This document shows positions 6,121 to 8,142 of a stretch of DNA of 8,142 nucleotides, one piece after another. How positions within the stretch are numbered: position 1 is the stretch's first letter; each line of letters opens with the position of its first letter. Source of the DNA: EX4484-217-1 sp964496035 (lineage in GTDB: Archaea; Thermoproteota; Thermoprotei_A; EX4484-217-1). Location: positions 1 to 8,142 of the forward strand of contig CAZBXI010000051.1 of assembly GCA_964496035.1 (NCBI GenBank), given 5' to 3'. The notes beneath the pieces are model-generated. The model made no database searches. It had not been told where the DNA came from and saw only the letters and a program-made list of their open reading frames with translations. The translations under genes were made by a program, and so were the position numbers.

Positions 6121-7002
6121 ATGTTCTCATTTAAGGGGAATGCCCTATTGTTCAAAATCTTATCCCTAATATTTGTACTGAGTTTATTTTTAGCTTATTT
6201 TGCCATTAACCAAAACATAGTCTTAGTCGGTGTGAAAGAAGATAGCGTAAAGTTAACGGGTAGCGACCTTCCTGAATGGGTTGTTAAATGTAGAAGGACA
6301 TGGACGAAACGGGGATTTAATATTACTGAAGAATTTTACGTTAACGAGTATGTTATGCTAAGTGTTGAAAGAGCTAGGAATAGTAGTTTATCCCTAGCAA
6401 TAGTAAAAGTTGAGGGTTATTGTGAACTATGCTACCCTAATGTAGGAATCACTAAGGAGGAAAGATTACAGCCAGAGCGCATTGAAGCATTTAATAAGCT
6501 TAAGAAATACGTAAATACTTTATGGTCTAAATATGGTCATGACCCTCGATTGTCAGGTATAACGGTAAACGCTTACGTTGTCCCTAGAAGCGCTCTTACA
6601 GTCGATGAATTCCTCAGGTTAATTGAGGAACTTAACCTCACCAGCAAGGTCAAAGACATTTATTATACGGTTTACGATACCGAAGGAAACTATGTCATGG
6701 GTGGTGGTAGAAGAATTAGAAAAGGCTGTGACTTTCTATCCGAAGTTACCAATATGGTGAAAGCAGCACATCACATGCTTAACGTTATGAACAAAAGCAA
6801 CTATACGACAAAACTCTACATTGGCTCATTCGTTATCGAATCGAATGTGAGTGAACTTGCAAAATTAGCTAATTTTAAAGAGAAACTAGCTCTAGTTTAC
6901 GTACCATTAGATATAATAATTCAACTACGACAAGAGGGATATAATGTAACAGAAGTACGTTACACATCAATTCTTAAAGCAATACCCGAATTAGAACTGT
7001 AA
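6121..7002 (+). CDS. Orphan membrane-anchored, probably surface-exposed glycoprotein (293 residues)
   Basis: I do not recognise a family. From the ATG at 6121 the protein has a short N-terminus with Lys5 and Lys12, then one hydrophobic helix (about 9-29, LLFKILSLIFVLSLFLAYFAI minus its last residues). After this comes a soluble domain of about 260 residues. That domain carries seven N-X-S/T sequons (Asn at about 67, 87, 172, 224, 227, 242, 275) and four cysteines (57, 101, 104, 203), including a CELC pair. The pattern points to export with the large domain outside and N-glycosylated, as for archaeal surface proteins. The helix could be a signal peptide or an anchor, and no cleavage motif is obvious. 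It sits 14 bases after the cysteine-rich gene, so the two are probably one operon and may act together. Function is unknown. Confidence 0.75.
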   Translation: MFSFKGNALLFKILSLIFVLSLFLAYFAINQNIVLVGVKEDSVKLTGSDLPEWVVKCRRTWTKRGFNITEEFYVNEYVMLSVERARNSSLSLAIVKVEGYCELCYPNVGITKEERLQPERIEAFNKLKKYVNTLWSKYGHDPRLSGITVNAYVVPRSALTVDEFLRLIEELNLTSKVKDIYYTVYDTEGNYVMGGGRRIRKGCDFLSEVTNMVKAAHHMLNVMNKSNYTTKLYIGSFVIESNVSELAKLANFKEKLALVYVPLDIIIQLRQEGYNVTEVRYTSILKAIPELEL

Positions 7003-7062
7003 TATATTGCGAAAACACGCTATACTCTCAATAATCTACCGTTAATACTTAGTTTTGAATAT

Positions 7063-7090
7063 AATAACGTTATTTTGCATGTGCAATAAC
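7063..7090. repeat. Overlapping palindromes at the left of the transposon relic
   Basis: AATAACGTTATT (7063-7074) is a perfect 12-base palindrome. TTGCA-TG-TGCAA (7075-7086) follows, and GTTATT (7069-7074) can also pair with AATAAC (7085-7090). Subterminal palindromes of this kind occur at the ends of IS200/IS605 elements, but a regulator site is equally possible. Confidence 0.45.
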
Positions 7091-7126
7091 ACACTTAAAA
7101 TAGTACAGAATATGGTTTAAGTGTGT
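7089..7126. repeat. Perfect 11-base inverted repeat with 16-base loop
   Basis: ACACACTTAAA at 7089-7099 is exactly complementary to TTTAAGTGTGT at 7116-7126. It could form a cruciform or RNA hairpin, serve as a left-end recognition hairpin of an IS200/IS605-type element, or be an operator for a dimeric regulator. It lies at the left margin of the TnpB-like remnant. Confidence 0.65.
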
Positions 7127-7403
7127 CAATAAGGTAAATGCTAAGCATGATTACAGGAAAGTACAGAAAATGGTAGAGAACAAAGCTTTATAGAATGGAT
7201 ACCAAGTATACTATGTTAAGCCATATTATACTTCCCACACCTGCCTTAAATACGGGTTTAAGGTGAAGACTTGAATAGGACAGACATTCAAATGCCCTAA
7301 ATGTGGTTTTGAAGCAGTTAAACGGTTTGTAGTGGTATGAAACATAGCCGTGAAACACCTTCAGATATGGGGAATTCGGGGTCCTTCATGAAAGCTCTCA
7401 AAA

Positions 7404-7433
7404 GGTGGTGACACCCCAAACCCCATGCTGGGG
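7404..7433 (+). repeat. Two adjacent hairpins at the right end of the TnpB relic
   Basis: GGTG-GTGA-CACC (7404-7415) is a 4-base stem closed by a GNRA-type loop, and CCCCA-TGC-TGGGG (7421-7433) is a 5-base stem with a 3-base loop. GGGGT at 7378-7382 can also pair with either ACCCC. Stacked hairpins overlapping the tnpB 3' end are the hallmark of IS200/IS605 right ends and of the omega-RNA made from them. Whether this copy is still transcribed is unknown. Confidence 0.5.
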
Positions 7434-7441
7434 GAAGGGAG

Positions 7442-7447
7442 AAAAAA
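7442..7447 (-). terminator. Oligo-T terminator of the THUMP gene
   Basis: Read on the - strand, TTTTTT lies 8-13 bases past the TGA at 7455, followed by C/T-rich sequence. Archaeal RNA polymerase commonly stops at such T runs. The GC-rich hairpin at 7421-7433 lies just beyond. Confidence 0.4.
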
Positions 7448-7454
7448 GCAAATA

Positions 7455-7988
7455 TCATAAAATATTATAACTCCCAGATCCTCTACCCTTTCTTCTTACA
7501 ACATCCTCTCTTTTCACAACGGAAATACAAGCTATTTCACCGATAACTTCAACTCTAACAATGTATTCAGGGTTCTTGAATGATACTTTAGCACCCAACT
7601 CCTTAATTATTCTTGCACCTAATGTTCTTTCAACAATTACACTTGACTCTACATATCTTCCTCTACGGATGCAATCTACAATAAATGTGCTGTTTTTCTT
7701 AATACGTTTCTTAGCTAATTCTAACCCAGTATTTACAATATTATCAAGAGACGTTTTAACACATCTTTCTAAGGGTACTACTTTGAACACAACTGATGTG
7801 GGATTTCTGCGAATGATACTTAGTGCTTTGAAAGGATCTAACTTAGTATATATTAAGACCACTCCATCAAAACTTGTTTTTACACCGTAAGCTTCTTGAT
7901 CGTATTCAAAGAGTATGTCAAGTATTTCAACTATTGCCTGGTTTTCCTTACCCTTCCCTGTTGTTACTAGGAGTTTAGGATGTAACAC
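7455..7988 (-). CDS. THUMP-domain RNA-binding protein (Tan1/COG1818-like)
   Basis: The 177-residue protein matches the pattern of archaeal stand-alone THUMP proteins related to yeast Tan1, the tRNA-binding helper in N4-acetylcytidine formation. It starts KLLVTTGKGKENQAIVEI (5-22) and continues with a TSFDGVVLIYT strand (38-48). The THUMP core is in the second half: VVPLERCVKTSLDNIV (70-85), TFIVDCIRRGR (101-111), and AKVSFKNPEYIVRVEVIGEIACISVVK (133-159). The start codon is GTG at 7988. A TAG two codons upstream (7992-7994) rules out a longer form, and the ribosome site is weak (AGGG). Its neighbour on the left is transposon debris, and the gene on the right, if real, is divergent. An RNA-modification partner is inferred from the family, not shown here. 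Confidence 0.85.
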   Translation of the reverse strand: MLHPKLLVTTGKGKENQAIVEILDILFEYDQEAYGVKTSFDGVVLIYTKLDPFKALSIIRRNPTSVVFKVVPLERCVKTSLDNIVNTGLELAKKRIKKNSTFIVDCIRRGRYVESSVIVERTLGARIIKELGAKVSFKNPEYIVRVEVIGEIACISVVKREDVVRRKGRGSGSYNIL

Positions 7989-8019
7989 TGTCTAACCCTA
8001 GCTTAAAGGTCTAAGTAGG

Positions 8020-8124
8020 ATGATAAGATTATACGTTAACCTCTATACTGTTCCCGGAAGAAAACTGTTTACTATATCCTCTAATGGGGGTAAGCTATAT
8101 ATTAGACCGCATGCCGTGAAGTAA
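8020..8124 (+). CDS. Possible small protein of 34 residues
   Basis: An ATG at 8020 opens MIRLYVNLYTVPGRKLFT… and ends at TAA 8122-8124. The composition is plausible for a small beta-rich basic protein, and its stop overlaps a following ATG (TAATG at 8122-8126), a layout typical of coupled genes. A GG-containing AAAGGTC lies about 10 bases upstream. I recognise no family. The frame is short and could be chance. Confidence 0.25.
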   Translation: MIRLYVNLYTVPGRKLFTISSNGGKLYIRPHAVK

Positions 8125-8142
8125 TGCCATGTTTAAGCGCTA
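8124..8142 (+). CDS. Possible start of a further gene, cut by the window edge
   Basis: The ATG at 8124 overlaps the stop of the preceding small frame and reads MPCLSA to the end of the window. Six codons are too few to identify anything; only the overlap supports it. Confidence 0.15.

Larger units (their letters stand above)
7083..7439 (+). pseudogene. tnpB: Decayed TnpB (IS200/IS605 OrfB) C-terminal remnant
   Basis: One + frame reads as the end of a TnpB RNA-guided nuclease interrupted by stops at 7101, 7191, 7272, 7338 and 7389. The diagnostic part is NGYQVYYVKPYYTSHTCLKYGFKV, then after a stop GQTFKCPKCGFEAVKR and NIAVKHLQIWG. This is the TnpB zinc-ribbon block, normally TSxTCxxCG…F.C..CG followed by D.NAA.NI. 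The first CxxC has lost its second Cys (TAC at 7251, Tyr), while the second CxxC (TGC 7293, TGT 7302) is intact. The expected catalytic Asp after the ribbon is not recognisable. Several stops are one transition from Trp or Arg codons, as expected of neutral decay. The N-terminal three quarters are absent, and no TnpA is present. The element cannot make a working protein. Confidence 0.75.

Noticed and set aside
7561..7890. A 109-residue + strand frame opposite the THUMP gene
   Set aside because: It is the antisense shadow of a well-supported THUMP-domain gene.
1..8142. tRNA, rRNA or CRISPR array
   Set aside because: No GTTCAAATC-type T-loop with matching arms, no rRNA-like segment and no regularly spaced repeats were found on either strand.

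Overview
The window looks like chromosomal DNA from a hyperthermophilic archaeon of the Thermoprotei (Crenarchaeota), probably a low-GC Desulfurococcales-type lineage. The evidence is an archaeal clamp loader (RfcS, RfcL), an archaeal Orc1/Cdc6 initiator, an archaeal TruA with a GRTDKGVHA motif, a MobB fused to an Fe-S domain, TATA/BRE-like promoters and very tight gene packing. The lineage below class level is inference.

Layout. At 1-1925 on the + strand lie the 3' two thirds of rfcS and a complete rfcL, 3 bases apart, encoding the PCNA clamp loader. Convergent to them, on the - strand from 5123 down to 1909, are orc1/cdc6, a small winged-helix gene, mobB-FeS and truA. They sit head to tail with gaps of 5 to about 65 bases. 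TruA and rfcL overlap tail to tail by 17 bases.

Upstream of cdc6 (5124-5587) is an AT-rich non-coding stretch with short direct repeats. It is a candidate cdc6-proximal replication origin, although canonical ORB boxes are not visible. Next, on the + strand, are two unrecognised genes: a cysteine-rich 172-residue protein with a suspicious 5' end, and a 293-residue protein with one N-terminal membrane helix and seven N-glycosylation sequons. They are probably an exported or surface pair.

At 7003-7454 there is no intact gene. The stretch holds a decayed TnpB (IS200/IS605-type) C-terminus with five in-frame stops. Strong inverted repeats lie at its left and two hairpins at its right end, which resembles a mobile-element end or fossil omega-RNA. 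Convergent to this, on the - strand (7988-7455), is a THUMP-domain protein of the Tan1/COG1818 type. The last 120 bases hold a possible 34-codon ORF whose stop overlaps another ATG (TAATG).

How the genes work together: the left half is information processing (clamp loading, origin recognition, tRNA pseudouridylation, Mo/W cofactor). The middle and right form a more variable island of orphan surface proteins and transposon debris, closed by a second tRNA-modification-related gene. The points most worth checking are a probable single-base frameshift at the start of the winged-helix gene, the putative origin, the orphan cysteine-rich/membrane pair and the TnpB relic.
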